The translations under genes were made by a program, and so were the position numbers. The notes under the pieces are model-generated. The model was not told where the DNA came from and ran no database searches. It saw nothing but the letters and a program-made list of their open reading frames with translations. From the NCBI GenBank assembly GCA_947624575.1, contig CANQKY010000002.1, positions 1 through 64,000 on the forward strand: a stretch of DNA of 64,000 nucleotides, in the 5' to 3' direction. This DNA is from an uncultured Clostridia bacterium (lineage in GTDB: Bacteria > Bacillota > Clostridia > Oscillospirales > Ruminococcaceae). Position 1 is the stretch's first letter. Each line of letters opens with the position of its first letter. Shown here piece by piece: positions 1 through 8,695 of this stretch.

Positions 1-504
1 GCAGCCGGTGCCGCGGGTGCGGTAGGTCCTACCGGTCCGACCGGTCCTGCCGGTGCAGCCGGCACGACCGCAAGCGGCCTTGCCGCATACGGCGGGCTGT
101 ATAACGCCGCCGGTCAAACCGTCACCCTTGCCGCGCCGAACACTGCGGTACAGGTGGTTCTGCCGACCACAATGCCGTCCGACGGTGTGACTTACACCCC
201 GGACAACAGCATCACGATCGCAGAGGACGGCGATTACGAAATCGGCTATTCCGCCACCGGCGACGCCTCCGGTAACCGGACGCTGACCTTATCGGCACGG
301 CAAAACGGCGCCGATATTGCAGGCTCCGCAGTTACCCTTTCCTCTACCGGCACCGGCAATACACTGCCGTTCCAAAACAGTGTCATTGTCACACTGCCCG
401 CCGGTACCGTGATCGACCTCGGCGTTGCTTCCTCGGTCGCTGATGATGTGACCCTCGGCTCTGCCACCCTCACGGTCAAAAAGCTGAGCGAAGCCGCCGC
501 CTGA
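1..504 (+). CDS. Collagen-like repeat protein, C-terminal part (5' end outside window)
   Basis: The frame is open from the first base and ends in TGA. The first about 20 residues are Gly-X-Y triplets (AVGPTGPTGPAG), the end of a collagen-like stalk. The remaining about 145 residues form an Ala/Thr/Val-rich, probably all-beta domain resembling the C-terminal heads of BclA-type exosporium or surface collagen-like proteins of spore formers. The ORF-track start at 154 (GTG) is internal and is not the real start. No membrane anchor or sorting signal is visible in this part. The glycosyltransferase gene just downstream fits, since such Thr-rich stalks are usually glycosylated. Family role is inferred from the repeat; the head domain was not matched to a named family. 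Confidence 0.8.
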   Translation, partial: AAGAAGAVGPTGPTGPAGAAGTTASGLAAYGGLYNAAGQTVTLAAPNTAVQVVLPTTMPSDGVTYTPDNSITIAEDGDYEIGYSATGDASGNRTLTLSARQNGADIAGSAVTLSSTGTGNTLPFQNSVIVTLPAGTVIDLGVASSVADDVTLGSATLTVKKLSEAAA

Positions 505-524
505 CAAATCACAAATAAGCGTTT

Positions 525-552
525 GAAAGCCGCCCCGTTTGAGGCGGCTTTC
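525..552 (+). terminator. Hairpin after the collagen-like gene
   Basis: A perfect 10-bp stem (GAAAGCCGCC / GGCGGCTTTC) with an 8-nt loop lies 20 nt after the stop codon. There is no clear T-tract, and the glycosyltransferase RBS follows at once. It may be a weak terminator, an attenuating hairpin or a 3'-end stabiliser within a two-gene transcript. Confidence 0.5.
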
Positions 553-571
553 CGCCAAATGGAGGGAGCAA

Positions 572-1669
572 ATGAAAAAATACAAGGTCTGCGTTTATGC
601 AATCTGCAAAAACGAGTCGAAATTTGCCGACCGCTGGTTTCATTCCATGTCGGAGGCAGATCAGGTGATCGTGCTGGACACCGGCTCGACCGACGATACG
701 GCGGATAAGCTGCGCGCACTCGGCGCAACGGTAGTGTGCGAGGAAATCACGCCATGGCGTTTTGACACGGCGCGCAACCGTTCCCTTGCGCTGGTACCCG
801 AGGACGCTGATATCTGTGTCTGCACCGATCTGGACGAGGTGTTTGAATCGGGCTGGCGGGAAAAACTGGAAGCGGCATGGGCGGACGATGTATGCCTTGC
901 AAGCTACCGCTACACCTGGAATTTTAATCCGGACGGCAGCGAAGGATATGTTTTTTGGATCGAAAAAGCACACAGCCGCCACGGATTTCGCTGGACCCAC
1001 CCGGTACATGAGGTGCTGGAATGGGTAGATGACAGTCCCAAAGGAAAAACCGTATCGGCGGAGGGCGTCCGGCTTTACCACCATGCCGATCCCACAAAAT
1101 CCCGCGCACAATATCTGCCGTTATTGGAATTGTCGGTAGCGGAGGACCCCACCGACGACCGAAACATGCACTACCTCGGCAGAGAGTACCTGTTCTGCCG
1201 CCGCTGGGACGACTGCATCGAAACGCTCCTCCGCCATTTGGCGCTCCCCAAGGCAGTATGGCGGGACGAGCGAGCCGCCTCGATGCGGTATATTGCGCGC
1301 GCCTATCAGAATAAGGGAGACCGCAGTCAGGCGCTATGCTGGTATCTGCGCGCAGTGGCTCAAGCGCCGCATTTGAGAGAACCCTATCTCGATCTTGCTT
1401 CCCTGCTGTACGAAATGGAGGAATGGGAGGGTGTTTTGTATTTCACCGCCTGTGCGCTTCGGATCACCCACCGCCCGCGCAGCTATATCTCGGAAGCGGG
1501 AAGCTGGGGAAGCCTGCCCTACGACCTGCGCGCGATCGCGTTTTTCAAAACCGGACGAAACCATGAGGCACTGGCGGAGGCGGAGCTTGCGCTTCAAAAA
1601 GCGCCGCACGATCCCCGTTTACAGGAAAATGTCGCCATTCTAAAGCGGCTGTGCGAAGAAAACGGATAA
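572..1669 (+). CDS. Family 2 glycosyltransferase with C-terminal TPR-like repeats
   Basis: A 365-aa protein. The N-terminal about 220 residues are a GT-A fold: YAICKNE at the start, the nucleotide-binding DTGSTDDT motif, and a DLDE metal-binding DxD equivalent near residue 82. The C-terminal half consists of helical repeats (SQALCWYLRAVAQAP, NHEALAEAELALQKAP) of TPR type, the arrangement seen in SunS-like peptide glycosyltransferases. ATG 572 is chosen over 539 because GGAGGGAG sits just upstream of it. The gene follows the collagen-like protein, so glycosylation of that surface or spore protein is the natural inference; the sugar and acceptor cannot be read from sequence. Confidence 0.85.
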   Translation: MKKYKVCVYAICKNESKFADRWFHSMSEADQVIVLDTGSTDDTADKLRALGATVVCEEITPWRFDTARNRSLALVPEDADICVCTDLDEVFESGWREKLEAAWADDVCLASYRYTWNFNPDGSEGYVFWIEKAHSRHGFRWTHPVHEVLEWVDDSPKGKTVSAEGVRLYHHADPTKSRAQYLPLLELSVAEDPTDDRNMHYLGREYLFCRRWDDCIETLLRHLALPKAVWRDERAASMRYIARAYQNKGDRSQALCWYLRAVAQAPHLREPYLDLASLLYEMEEWEGVLYFTACALRITHRPRSYISEAGSWGSLPYDLRAIAFFKTGRNHEALAEAELALQKAPHDPRLQENVAILKRLCEENG

Positions 1670-1682
1670 CAAAAAGAAATAC

Positions 1683-1709
1683 AAAAAACCGGCAAAAAGC
1701 CGGTTTTTT
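1683..1709. terminator. Bidirectional intrinsic terminator
   Basis: AAAAAACCGGC / GCCGGTTTTTT stem with an A5 loop lies between the convergent glycosyltransferase (+) and GNAT (-) genes. The T6/A6 flanks allow termination in both directions. Confidence 0.9.
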
Positions 1710-1710
1710 G

Positions 1711-2160
1711 TTAGAGAGTTTTTCCCATCAAAATACAATCAAACACGCCGCGGTCGAGCACCGCATCGCTCAGCACCCGATAGCCGAGCTTTTTGTAAAA
1801 GCCCACCGCTTCGGTACGGCTTTCCACCTCGATCTCGGCATAGCCGAGCTCCTTGATCCACCTTTCCGCCTCATAAATGACGCGGGTGCCGAGCTTTTTT
1901 CCGCGATATTCGGGCAGCACCACCACCCGTCCGATCTGCACCCGCTTTTGACCCGTTTCATAAAAACGGCAGGTAGCAATTGGATACCCGTTTTCCAGCA
2001 GAACAATATACCGTGTGCCCGCCCCGTCGTGCCGGTCAAATTCCTCTCGCAGCGATATGTGAAACTCCCGATTCATGCCCTGAATCCGCACGGAGTATGC
2101 CCCCGCCCGCTGCCATTCCTCCTCGGCGCGAAGAATCTCGATCCCGTCCAAGCCGCTCAC
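1711..2160 (-). CDS. GNAT-family N-acetyltransferase
   Basis: A 149-aa single-domain GNAT protein. The acetyl-CoA binding region reads VVVLPEYRGKKLGTRVI (Q/RxxGxG/A-like motif A), followed by AVGFYKKLGYRV, the usual motif B. It is closest in look to the ElaA/YjcF-like small acetyltransferases; the substrate is unknown. It starts with GTG, overlapping the stop of the patatin gene by 4 nt (GTGA), so the two are translationally coupled. It is the last gene of the mreB-like/trmB/patatin/GNAT transcript and ends at the bidirectional terminator. Confidence 0.85.
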   Translation of the reverse strand: MSGLDGIEILRAEEEWQRAGAYSVRIQGMNREFHISLREEFDRHDGAGTRYIVLLENGYPIATCRFYETGQKRVQIGRVVVLPEYRGKKLGTRVIYEAERWIKELGYAEIEVESRTEAVGFYKKLGYRVLSDAVLDRGVFDCILMGKTL

Positions 2161-3392
2161 TTCCCCTCTATATGATCTGCCCTGCGAGACAGCACTGCCG
2201 CAAGATAAAGCGAAGCGAGCAGCGATTCAGCAGGCAGAGGAAGCAGTTCGATCAGCGGGAAGGCGCGCCCTTCCTCATATGCCAGTACCATCTGTTTCGC
2301 AAGCAATAGGATCGGCGTATTTTCCGCCGCCGCAAACACGGCATCGTGGAAGGCATCGTCCGAATAAACCGTGAGGGGCGAAACCTTCAGCGTGCGTGCC
2401 GCGATCTCGGCAGCCGACGTCAGAAATGCAGTGGGCGTCAGATGTCTTTCTCCGGCATACCGGCGCAGGGTACGCAGCAGCCGCACCAGCAGCAGGCGGT
2501 TTGCGGAATTGCGCTCCGCACCGGTCACGCCAAGCCGGTCGGTCAGACGAAACGCATGACGCAGCCGTTCCTCCGCCACAGCGGACAGGCTTTCTTTCTC
2601 AAAGGTATAGGCGAACCCGTCATATCTCTCGAAAGACCTCATGGTGTCCAGATAGCCCTGCCGAATATTCTGTGCGGCGACCGAGGTATCAAACAACAGG
2701 AAATTGCCAAGCCCCCAATGGGAACGGATCACCCGCAGATTGGAAAGCGTTCCCAAAAACTCCCGATCCACCTTGCCAACCGCTTCCAGATCCACCACGA
2801 TATAGGAATCGGCGCCGCAGGACTGTGCCAGCTTAGCCGGAAGATTGTCCGCAAAGCCGCCGTCGATATATTTTGTCTCACCGATCGTATGGGGCTGCAC
2901 CGCCGGAAAACAGGCGGCAGACGCCAGCAGATAATCGTGAAGCTCACCCTCGGGAATATCCTGCAGCATCATCTGTTTTTCCTTTAAGGCGGGCAGCTCG
3001 ACCGTTACGATGCCAAACTGCTTATCCGATGCGCGCACCCGCTGTTCACTGATATACTCCCGCAAAATTCCCTCGAGCGCCGACGTGCCGGCACCTCCCT
3101 GACGGAAGAACTCCCGTGCGAAGGATTCCAACACGGCGGCGGTTTTTTCCTGCGAGCTGCCCTCCTCTGGACTGTCCACATCAAAGACCATCTGGGTTTC
3201 AAGCTGCTGCCACATGGCGAGCGCCACATCAAAGTCGCCCTGCACCACCATCGCGCCGTTGAGTGCGCCGACCGATGTGCCGGTCACAATATCCGGCTCG
3301 ATCTGAAGTTCCCGCAGCGCCTGCCAGACCCCGATCTCATAAGAGCCGCGGGAACCGCCGCCGGATAGCACCAATGCCAGCTTTGCCATCAC
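2157..3392 (-). CDS. Patatin-like phospholipase family protein
   Basis: A 411-aa cytoplasmic protein with a complete patatin catalytic core in the first about 190 residues: the oxyanion-hole loop LSGGGSRGSYEIG, the nucleophile elbow GTSVG (Ser of the Ser-Asp dyad) and the DGG motif carrying the Asp (YIDGGFADN). This predicts a lipid acyl hydrolase/esterase of RssA/YjjU type. The C-terminal about 200 residues are helical and not recognised. No signal peptide or membrane segment is seen. Its start overlaps the trmB stop by 4 nt. Confidence 0.9.
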   Translation of the reverse strand: MMAKLALVLSGGGSRGSYEIGVWQALRELQIEPDIVTGTSVGALNGAMVVQGDFDVALAMWQQLETQMVFDVDSPEEGSSQEKTAAVLESFAREFFRQGGAGTSALEGILREYISEQRVRASDKQFGIVTVELPALKEKQMMLQDIPEGELHDYLLASAACFPAVQPHTIGETKYIDGGFADNLPAKLAQSCGADSYIVVDLEAVGKVDREFLGTLSNLRVIRSHWGLGNFLLFDTSVAAQNIRQGYLDTMRSFERYDGFAYTFEKESLSAVAEERLRHAFRLTDRLGVTGAERNSANRLLLVRLLRTLRRYAGERHLTPTAFLTSAAEIAARTLKVSPLTVYSDDAFHDAVFAAAENTPILLLAKQMVLAYEEGRAFPLIELLPLPAESLLASLYLAAVLSRRADHIEGK

Positions 3393-4051
3393 TTATCCTC
3401 CAGTCTTGCAATCAGAAATTTGATGGGGATACCCTCCGCCGTAAACATCTTTTCATGCTCGGTGACGATGTTGTCAATCTCTTTTTCCCGCGCCAGATCA
3501 TAACTGACACGGGTCAGCACAAACCCGCAGGAGGTGAAATACTCCTGCGATTCGGTAAAAAGCCCCATATCGTCGGTCTTAAACCAAATTTCCCCGCCGG
3601 ACTTTAGAAAAGTGCGGTACTTCATCAACTGACGCGGGTGGGTCAGCCGCCGCTTTTTATGCTTGAGACGGGGCCACGGATTGCAGAAATTGATATAGAG
3701 TCTCTCCACCCCGTCCTCCGGGGAAAGCACCAGATCAATCCGCTCAATATCCTGCGCCATCAGGCGGAGGTTTTCCACCTCCCGCCCTGCCTGCGCGAAT
3801 TGCTCGGTCACGGTACGGCGGGCGACCGCCAGCACCTCGCTTTTGAGGTCCATGGCAAGGAGGTTATACTCCGAATGGCGAAGCGCAAACTCCGCCGCAA
3901 AGCTCCCCTTGCCGCAGCCCAATTCCACCGCAAGCGGGGCTTTATTCGGAAACACGCTCTGCCACTTGCCGCAGTAAAGCGGAGGAAGCGGCACAAAATA
4001 CGGACAAGCAGCCAGTTCGGGCCGCGCCCACGGCTTTCTTCTCATTCGCAT
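3389..4051 (-). CDS. trmB: tRNA (guanine-N7-)-methyltransferase
   Basis: A 220-aa SAM-dependent methyltransferase forming m7G46 in tRNA. Motif I is AVELGCGKGSFAAE, and the family signature near INFCNPWPRLKHKKRRL is intact (normally FPDPWPK.RH.KRR; here FCNPWPR, a slight deviation). Length matches bacterial TrmB. The gene sits 10 nt downstream of the mreB-like gene and overlaps the patatin gene by 4 nt. Confidence 0.93.
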   Translation of the reverse strand: MRMRRKPWARPELAACPYFVPLPPLYCGKWQSVFPNKAPLAVELGCGKGSFAAEFALRHSEYNLLAMDLKSEVLAVARRTVTEQFAQAGREVENLRLMAQDIERIDLVLSPEDGVERLYINFCNPWPRLKHKKRRLTHPRQLMKYRTFLKSGGEIWFKTDDMGLFTESQEYFTSCGFVLTRVSYDLAREKEIDNIVTEHEKMFTAEGIPIKFLIARLEDK

Positions 4052-4061
4052 GGGAGATCAC

Positions 4062-5081
4062 CTAAATATGCTGATAGGTCTGCGCGTCCACAAGTCCGCG
4101 GTTCCCCTCGTAAATCAGAGAAAACGCCCTGCCCGTGCCGATCGCCACGCAGTCCTGCGGATTGGACGAAACCTTGACCGGCACTGTCAATTCCTCCGCG
4201 ATCAGCCGGTCGATCCCGCGCAGCAGGGAGCCGCCGCCGGTGAGCAGAATTTCATGCTTCTGCACATCGGCGAGCAATTCGGGAGGTGTTAACTCCATGA
4301 CATTGCGGATCACCCGAACGATGTCCCGCACCGGATCCTGAAGCAGCCTGCAAAGCTCCACCTGAGAAACCGAAATCTCCTGCGGCAGACCGCTGACCAT
4401 ATTTTTCCCCCGCACCTGACCCATGGCATCGGGATCGGGCGCGAACACGGAGGCGGTCGAGCGTTTGAGTGCTTCCGCCTCACGCTGACTGATGAGCAGT
4501 GTGCTTTTTCGCTCCACATACCGCATGATCTTTTCGTCAAAGGTATTCCCCGCTGTGGTACAGTGGTCGGACAGGGCGATACCGCCCAACGAGACGACCG
4601 CCACATTGGTCGCACCGGCGCCGATATCCACCACCATAGTGCCGACCGGACGCTTGGTATTCACCCCTGCGCCGATCGCGGCGGCAAGCGGCTCCTCCAC
4701 CAGAAACACATGGCGGGCACCCGCGCCCATCGCCGCCTCGATCACGGCGCGCGCCTCCACATCGGTCACGCCGGACGGAACGCTGATCGCGATACGGGGC
4801 CTCAGCATACGGCTTCCGCACACCTTCCGCACATAGGCGCGTACCATATACTCCGCCAGCACATAGTCCGAGATCACGCCGCCCCGAAGCGGGTGGATCA
4901 CCGAAATATGCGGCGCGGCGCGGCCCAGCATCTGCTGTGCCTCCTTGCCGTGAGCGATCACCCGTTTTTTACTGTTATCCACCGCCACCACCGACGGTTC
5001 CCGCAGTACGATACCCTTACTGCCAAAATAAATGATCGTACTGTCAGTACCAAGATCAATACCGATGTCAAAATTTTCCAC
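4062..5081 (-). CDS. MreB/Mbl-family actin-like cell-shape protein
   Basis: A 339-aa actin-fold protein. Phosphate-1 loop DIGIDLGTDSTIIY, the connecting region VEEPLAAAIGAG, phosphate-2 VVDIGAGATNVAVVSL and the adenosine motif LTGGGSLLRGID are all present. MreB homologues form membrane-attached filaments that guide cell-wall synthesis. The start is the GTG at 5081, not the ORF-track ATG at 5132: AGGAG lies 9 nt upstream of the GTG, it gives the normal family length, and the ATG would lie in the promoter. There is no mreC/mreD next door, so which paralogue (MreB, Mbl, MreBH) it is cannot be decided. Confidence 0.9.
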   Translation of the reverse strand: MENFDIGIDLGTDSTIIYFGSKGIVLREPSVVAVDNSKKRVIAHGKEAQQMLGRAAPHISVIHPLRGGVISDYVLAEYMVRAYVRKVCGSRMLRPRIAISVPSGVTDVEARAVIEAAMGAGARHVFLVEEPLAAAIGAGVNTKRPVGTMVVDIGAGATNVAVVSLGGIALSDHCTTAGNTFDEKIMRYVERKSTLLISQREAEALKRSTASVFAPDPDAMGQVRGKNMVSGLPQEISVSQVELCRLLQDPVRDIVRVIRNVMELTPPELLADVQKHEILLTGGGSLLRGIDRLIAEELTVPVKVSSNPQDCVAIGTGRAFSLIYEGNRGLVDAQTYQHI

Positions 5082-5103
5082 AGGCGTCGCTCCTTTCTCT
5101 ATC

Positions 5104-5132
5104 AGTATAACGGAAATGGGGAAAAAAGACAA
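5104..5132 (-). promoter_or_regulatory. Sigma-A promoter of the mreB-like operon
   Basis: On the minus strand, TTGTCT, 17 nt, TATACT. It sits immediately after the comF stop codon and upstream of the GTG start of the mreB-like gene. Confidence 0.75.
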
Positions 5133-5780
5133 CTACTTTTGAGTATAGGCGTAGGACAAAGCATACACCTCGCGTGCACCCGAATGGCGCAGCTCTGCCG
5201 CACAGGCTGATATGGTGTGACCGGTGGTGATCACATCGTCCACCAGCAGGATCATTTTGCCCCGCACCTGATCCGGTCGATGCACAGCAAACGCGCCGAC
5301 AAGGTTACGGCTGCGCTTTTTCCGATCCAGCGTATGCTGCGGACGGGTGAACCGCTGCTTGCCCAGCACCCCTACGCCAAGCGGAACATTGAACTGCTCT
5401 GCCACCGCCTGTGCCAACAACATGCCGTGGTCATACTGTGTCCACCATGTCTTGAACGGGTGCGCCGGCACCGGCAGGATAAGATCGGGCAACGGAAAGC
5501 GAAACCGGTGAAACGCCAGCTCCATATCCTCCGCCATGGCTTTTTCGGACACAAAGCCCTGCTCCTTTTTCCGACGCAGAATGCCCGCCGACACCCTGTC
5601 ATAGGGATAGACCGCCGCGGCGGCACGAATCTGCGCGATGGGCGGAAGCTCCCCGACATAGATCAGGTCCTTTTTGCAGCTTTCACAAAACCGCTCCGGC
5701 TGTGAGACAAGCGCACCGCACCCCATACAGGTATAGGGAAAAAGGAAATCCTTACATGTTTCAAAAACGGAAGTCTTCAT
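5133..5780 (-). CDS. ComF-family phosphoribosyltransferase-like protein
   Basis: A 215-aa protein. Two N-terminal CxxC pairs (CMGCGA, CESCKK) form the ComF zinc finger. The C-terminal phosphoribosyltransferase domain carries the PRPP loop ILLVDDVITTGHT. ComF proteins act in DNA uptake during natural transformation and probably also in recombination restart; the bound nucleotide is unclear. The start overlaps the end of recD2 by 4 nt, coupling it to a DNA helicase. No other competence gene is in the window. Confidence 0.9.
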   Translation of the reverse strand: MKTSVFETCKDFLFPYTCMGCGALVSQPERFCESCKKDLIYVGELPPIAQIRAAAAVYPYDRVSAGILRRKKEQGFVSEKAMAEDMELAFHRFRFPLPDLILPVPAHPFKTWWTQYDHGMLLAQAVAEQFNVPLGVGVLGKQRFTRPQHTLDRKKRSRNLVGAFAVHRPDQVRGKMILLVDDVITTGHTISACAAELRHSGAREVYALSYAYTQK

Positions 5781-7993
5781 TCGCTTTTCCCCAATACCTC
5801 CTGCTGGAGCAGGTATTTCAGCCCTGTATACCGCAGGTTACGCAGGTTGTTTTTCACCATGAACTCCACCCGCTCCTTCTCCCCGACCAAGATCAGCATC
5901 TGTCTGGCACGGGTGACGGCGGTGTAAAGAAGATTGCGGAAATACAGCCGGTCGTACCCGCCGAGGATCGGCAGGATCACGGCGGGAAACTCGTTTCCCT
6001 GGCTCTTATGTACCGTGGCGGCATAGGCAAGCTCCAGCTCGCTGAGCTGTTCTATGGCATACTCCGCCGTCCGCCCGTCAAAGGAGACGGTGACTGTATT
6101 GGCGGCACGGTCGATCGAAAGAATCCTGCCAATATCGCCGTTATACACCCCGACTCCCTTTTCGTTTTCCTTCTTCCAGACAATATCGTAATTGTTCCGC
6201 ACCTGCATGACCTTATCTCCAACCCGAAAAACGGTATGCCCGTACTTCACCTGCGGCTTATTCTCCGCAGGCGGATTCAGCCGCTGCTGCAGCATGGGAT
6301 TGAGTATATCGATGCCGGTTGCCCCTTTGCGGGAGGGAGAAAGCACCTGAATATCCTCAAACGGAGAAATGCCATACCGCTGTGGAAGCCGCTTTGCTGC
6401 AAGCTCCACCACAGTCTGGTTGACCGTCTCCGGCGTGTGGCGGGTGAGAAAGAAAAAGTCCCGATCGGTCACATCTAAAACCGGATTTTCCCCTGCCACG
6501 ATATGGTGTGCATTGGTGACAATCAGGCTTTTTGCCGCCTGCCGGAATATCTCGGTCAAAGCAACCGAGGGAATGCAGTCGCTGTCCAGCATATCTTTGA
6601 GCACATTCCCCGCGCCGACCGACGGAAGCTGATCGGAATCGCCCACCAAAATCAGCCGTGCGCCGGAACGAAGCGCACGAAGCAGTGCGTCAAACAGCAT
6701 GGTGTCCATCATCGACATCTCGTCGATGATGACCGCGTCCACCTTGAGCGGGTTTCGCTCATGATGCTGGAATTGCAGCAGTCTCCCGCCGCTCTGCCGG
6801 TCCACCTCCAACAGGCGGTGAACCGTTCCGGCGTCCTTGCCGGTCACCTCGGACAGGCGTTTTGCCGCTCTGCCGGTCGGCGCCGCGATCGCCACCCGCT
6901 GTCCCTGCTGTTCGAGCAGGGCGATGATCGCACGGAGCGTGGTGGTCTTGCCGGTACCGGGACCGCCGGTCAGGATAAACACCTGATTTTCATACGCTTC
7001 CCGTATCGCCTTTTTCTGGAGCGCGGCATAATGAATCCCCTGCTCCCGCTCCAGCCGCGCAATCAGCTTGTCCATATCCTCGGCATGAAAGCTCTGCCCC
7101 AGCATGGCGGCGAGACGCTCGGCAATATACTGCTCTGCCAGCAGCAGCTCGGGGAGAAACAAAAACTCCTTTCCCCGCCGATAGCAGAGAAGCTCCCCGC
7201 TTTCGAGCATCAGATCCAGCATCATCTCGGCTTGGTCGTAATCCAGACCGGTCACCTGAAGCACCATATGAGTCACTTTGTCTCTGGGCAGGCAGGTGTG
7301 ACCGTTATTGAGATTTGCGGTGATGACATACAGCACGGCGGCGCGAAGCCGGTTGCGGCTGTTCATCGGCAATGACAGCCCCTGCGCGATCCGATCCGCC
7401 TGCGGAAAGGTCACCCCGATCTCCTCATCGCAAAGGAGATAGGGATTCTCCCGCACCGCGTCCGCCGCCAGCAGTCCCCACTTTTTCCACGCCTGTACCC
7501 CCTGTGCGGCGGAAAGCCCGAGCTGCGACAGGGAGAGCATGACGGTGCGGACCCCGAATACCCGCCTGAATGACTCCGCCAGCACTGTAGCCTTTTGGGG
7601 CGATATGCCCTTTACCTCGGTCAGCCGTTCGGGGTTTTCTTCGAGGATATGCAGGGTATCGTCGCCAAAGCGATCGACCAGACGGCGCGCCAGCACCGGT
7701 CCGATCCCTTTGACGGCACCGGAAGAAAGATACCGCAATATGGCGGACGCGGTGGCGGGCAGGCGGCGCTCGAACATCTCCGCCTTAAACTGCTGACCAT
7801 AGGTCGGGTGAGAGACATATTTGCCGGTCAGCGAAAGCTCCTCCCCCACCTCGACGCCGTGGAAGTCGCCCACCGCCGTCAGAAGCTCGGAGCCGACGGC
7901 AAGCTCGATCACGCCGAAGCCGGTTTCCGCATTGGTGTAGACCACATGATCCACCACGCCGTCCAGCTTTTGCAGCGATGCTTCATCGGTCAT
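5777..7993 (-). CDS. recD2: RecD2-type ATP-dependent DNA helicase
   Basis: A 738-aa SF1B helicase of the RecD2 (YrrC) group, which works without RecBC. An N-terminal OB-like domain (GVVDHVVYTNAETGFGVIEL) and helix-hairpin-helix region are followed by Walker A GGPGTGKTTT, motif II VIIDEMSMMD, motif III GDSDQLPSVGAGNVL and motif VI TAVTRARQMLILVG. The length is typical. It is transcribed between the HAD hydrolase (13-nt gap) and comF. Confidence 0.94.
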   Translation of the reverse strand: MTDEASLQKLDGVVDHVVYTNAETGFGVIELAVGSELLTAVGDFHGVEVGEELSLTGKYVSHPTYGQQFKAEMFERRLPATASAILRYLSSGAVKGIGPVLARRLVDRFGDDTLHILEENPERLTEVKGISPQKATVLAESFRRVFGVRTVMLSLSQLGLSAAQGVQAWKKWGLLAADAVRENPYLLCDEEIGVTFPQADRIAQGLSLPMNSRNRLRAAVLYVITANLNNGHTCLPRDKVTHMVLQVTGLDYDQAEMMLDLMLESGELLCYRRGKEFLFLPELLLAEQYIAERLAAMLGQSFHAEDMDKLIARLEREQGIHYAALQKKAIREAYENQVFILTGGPGTGKTTTLRAIIALLEQQGQRVAIAAPTGRAAKRLSEVTGKDAGTVHRLLEVDRQSGGRLLQFQHHERNPLKVDAVIIDEMSMMDTMLFDALLRALRSGARLILVGDSDQLPSVGAGNVLKDMLDSDCIPSVALTEIFRQAAKSLIVTNAHHIVAGENPVLDVTDRDFFFLTRHTPETVNQTVVELAAKRLPQRYGISPFEDIQVLSPSRKGATGIDILNPMLQQRLNPPAENKPQVKYGHTVFRVGDKVMQVRNNYDIVWKKENEKGVGVYNGDIGRILSIDRAANTVTVSFDGRTAEYAIEQLSELELAYAATVHKSQGNEFPAVILPILGGYDRLYFRNLLYTAVTRARQMLILVGEKERVEFMVKNNLRNLRYTGLKYLLQQEVLGKSE

Positions 7994-8006
7994 GTGATCT
8001 CCCCCC

Positions 8007-8639
8007 TTAACAGTAATTCAGAATATCAAGCGGCATATCCGCCATCGGCGCCGGATAGGGCAGCTCATTTTGGCGAAAACCAAAGCCGTAGCCCGCACCG
8101 ATAAAGGCAGTACCCGCTTCCTTTGCCCCGATTGCGTCATAGGGGCTGTCCCCGATCATCACCGCCTGCTGCGGCGAACAGGAAAGCTCAGACAGGCAGC
8201 GGCGTATGATCTGCGCCTTACTCTCCCAGCCGTCCCGCACCCCGCAGAAAACATCAAAATACGCTGCGAGATCAAAGCGCTCCAGCACCGGCTCTATATA
8301 GCTTTCGAGCTTATAGGACGCCACGCCGAGCGCACAGCCTTTCTCCTTTAAAACCTGCAAAAGCTCCGCCATGCCGTCATACCGATCGGCGTGAAACATG
8401 GCGCCGGCGGCATATTCCTCACGGTAAACCCGCACCGCTTCTTCCGCCGCTTCCTCCGGTATGCCGAAAAGCCGGATAAATGAATTTTTCAGCGTGGGTC
8501 CGATGGTCCCCGCCAGAACGTCATCGGACGGCTCCGGACGCCCCAGGCGCAAAAGCGCGCCGCGAAACGCTGCAAACACGCCGGGGCTGGTATCCAGCAG
8601 CGTGCCGTCTAAATCAAAAATATATGCCTGATACCTCAT
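8007..8639 (-). CDS. HAD-superfamily hydrolase (phosphoglycolate phosphatase-like)
   Basis: A 210-aa HAD subclass IA protein. Motif I is FDLDGTLLDT (nucleophile Asp, second Asp as acid/base), the motif II region is around LGVASYKLE, with the motif III Lys in WESKAQII and motif IV GDSPYDAIGAKEAG. It resembles PgpH/Gph or PpaX-type small phosphatases; PpaX is notable because hprK is in this window, but the substrate is not certain. ATG 8639 is preferred over 8660 because GAGGTG lies 6 nt upstream. It is the first gene of the recD2-comF transcript. Confidence 0.88.
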   Translation of the reverse strand: MRYQAYIFDLDGTLLDTSPGVFAAFRGALLRLGRPEPSDDVLAGTIGPTLKNSFIRLFGIPEEAAEEAVRVYREEYAAGAMFHADRYDGMAELLQVLKEKGCALGVASYKLESYIEPVLERFDLAAYFDVFCGVRDGWESKAQIIRRCLSELSCSPQQAVMIGDSPYDAIGAKEAGTAFIGAGYGFGFRQNELPYPAPMADMPLDILNYC

Positions 8640-8661
8640 ATCCGTCACCTCTGTACACAAG

Positions 8662-8695
8662 AAAGCACCCCTTCATCGGAGGAGAGGAGTGCTTT
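8662..8695 (-). terminator. Hairpin at the end of the kinase-like gene
   Basis: AAAGCACTCC / GGGGTGCTTT forms a 10-bp stem with one G-U pair, overlapping the stop codon of the PASTA/kinase-like gene on the minus strand. The T-tract is poor, so read-through into the HAD gene is possible. Confidence 0.45.

Noticed and set aside
1-504. Phage tail fibre instead of collagen-like surface protein
   Set aside because: No other phage structural genes in view and a glycosyltransferase neighbour; the alternative stays open because the upstream part is missing.
1651-2175. 174-codon plus-strand ORF over the GNAT gene
   Set aside because: Antisense to a clear GNAT protein, starts inside the glycosyltransferase stop region and crosses the terminator; no RBS.
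5082-5132. ATG 5132 as mreB-like start
   Set aside because: It would place the promoter within the coding region and add 17 residues not seen in the family; GTG 5081 has a good RBS.
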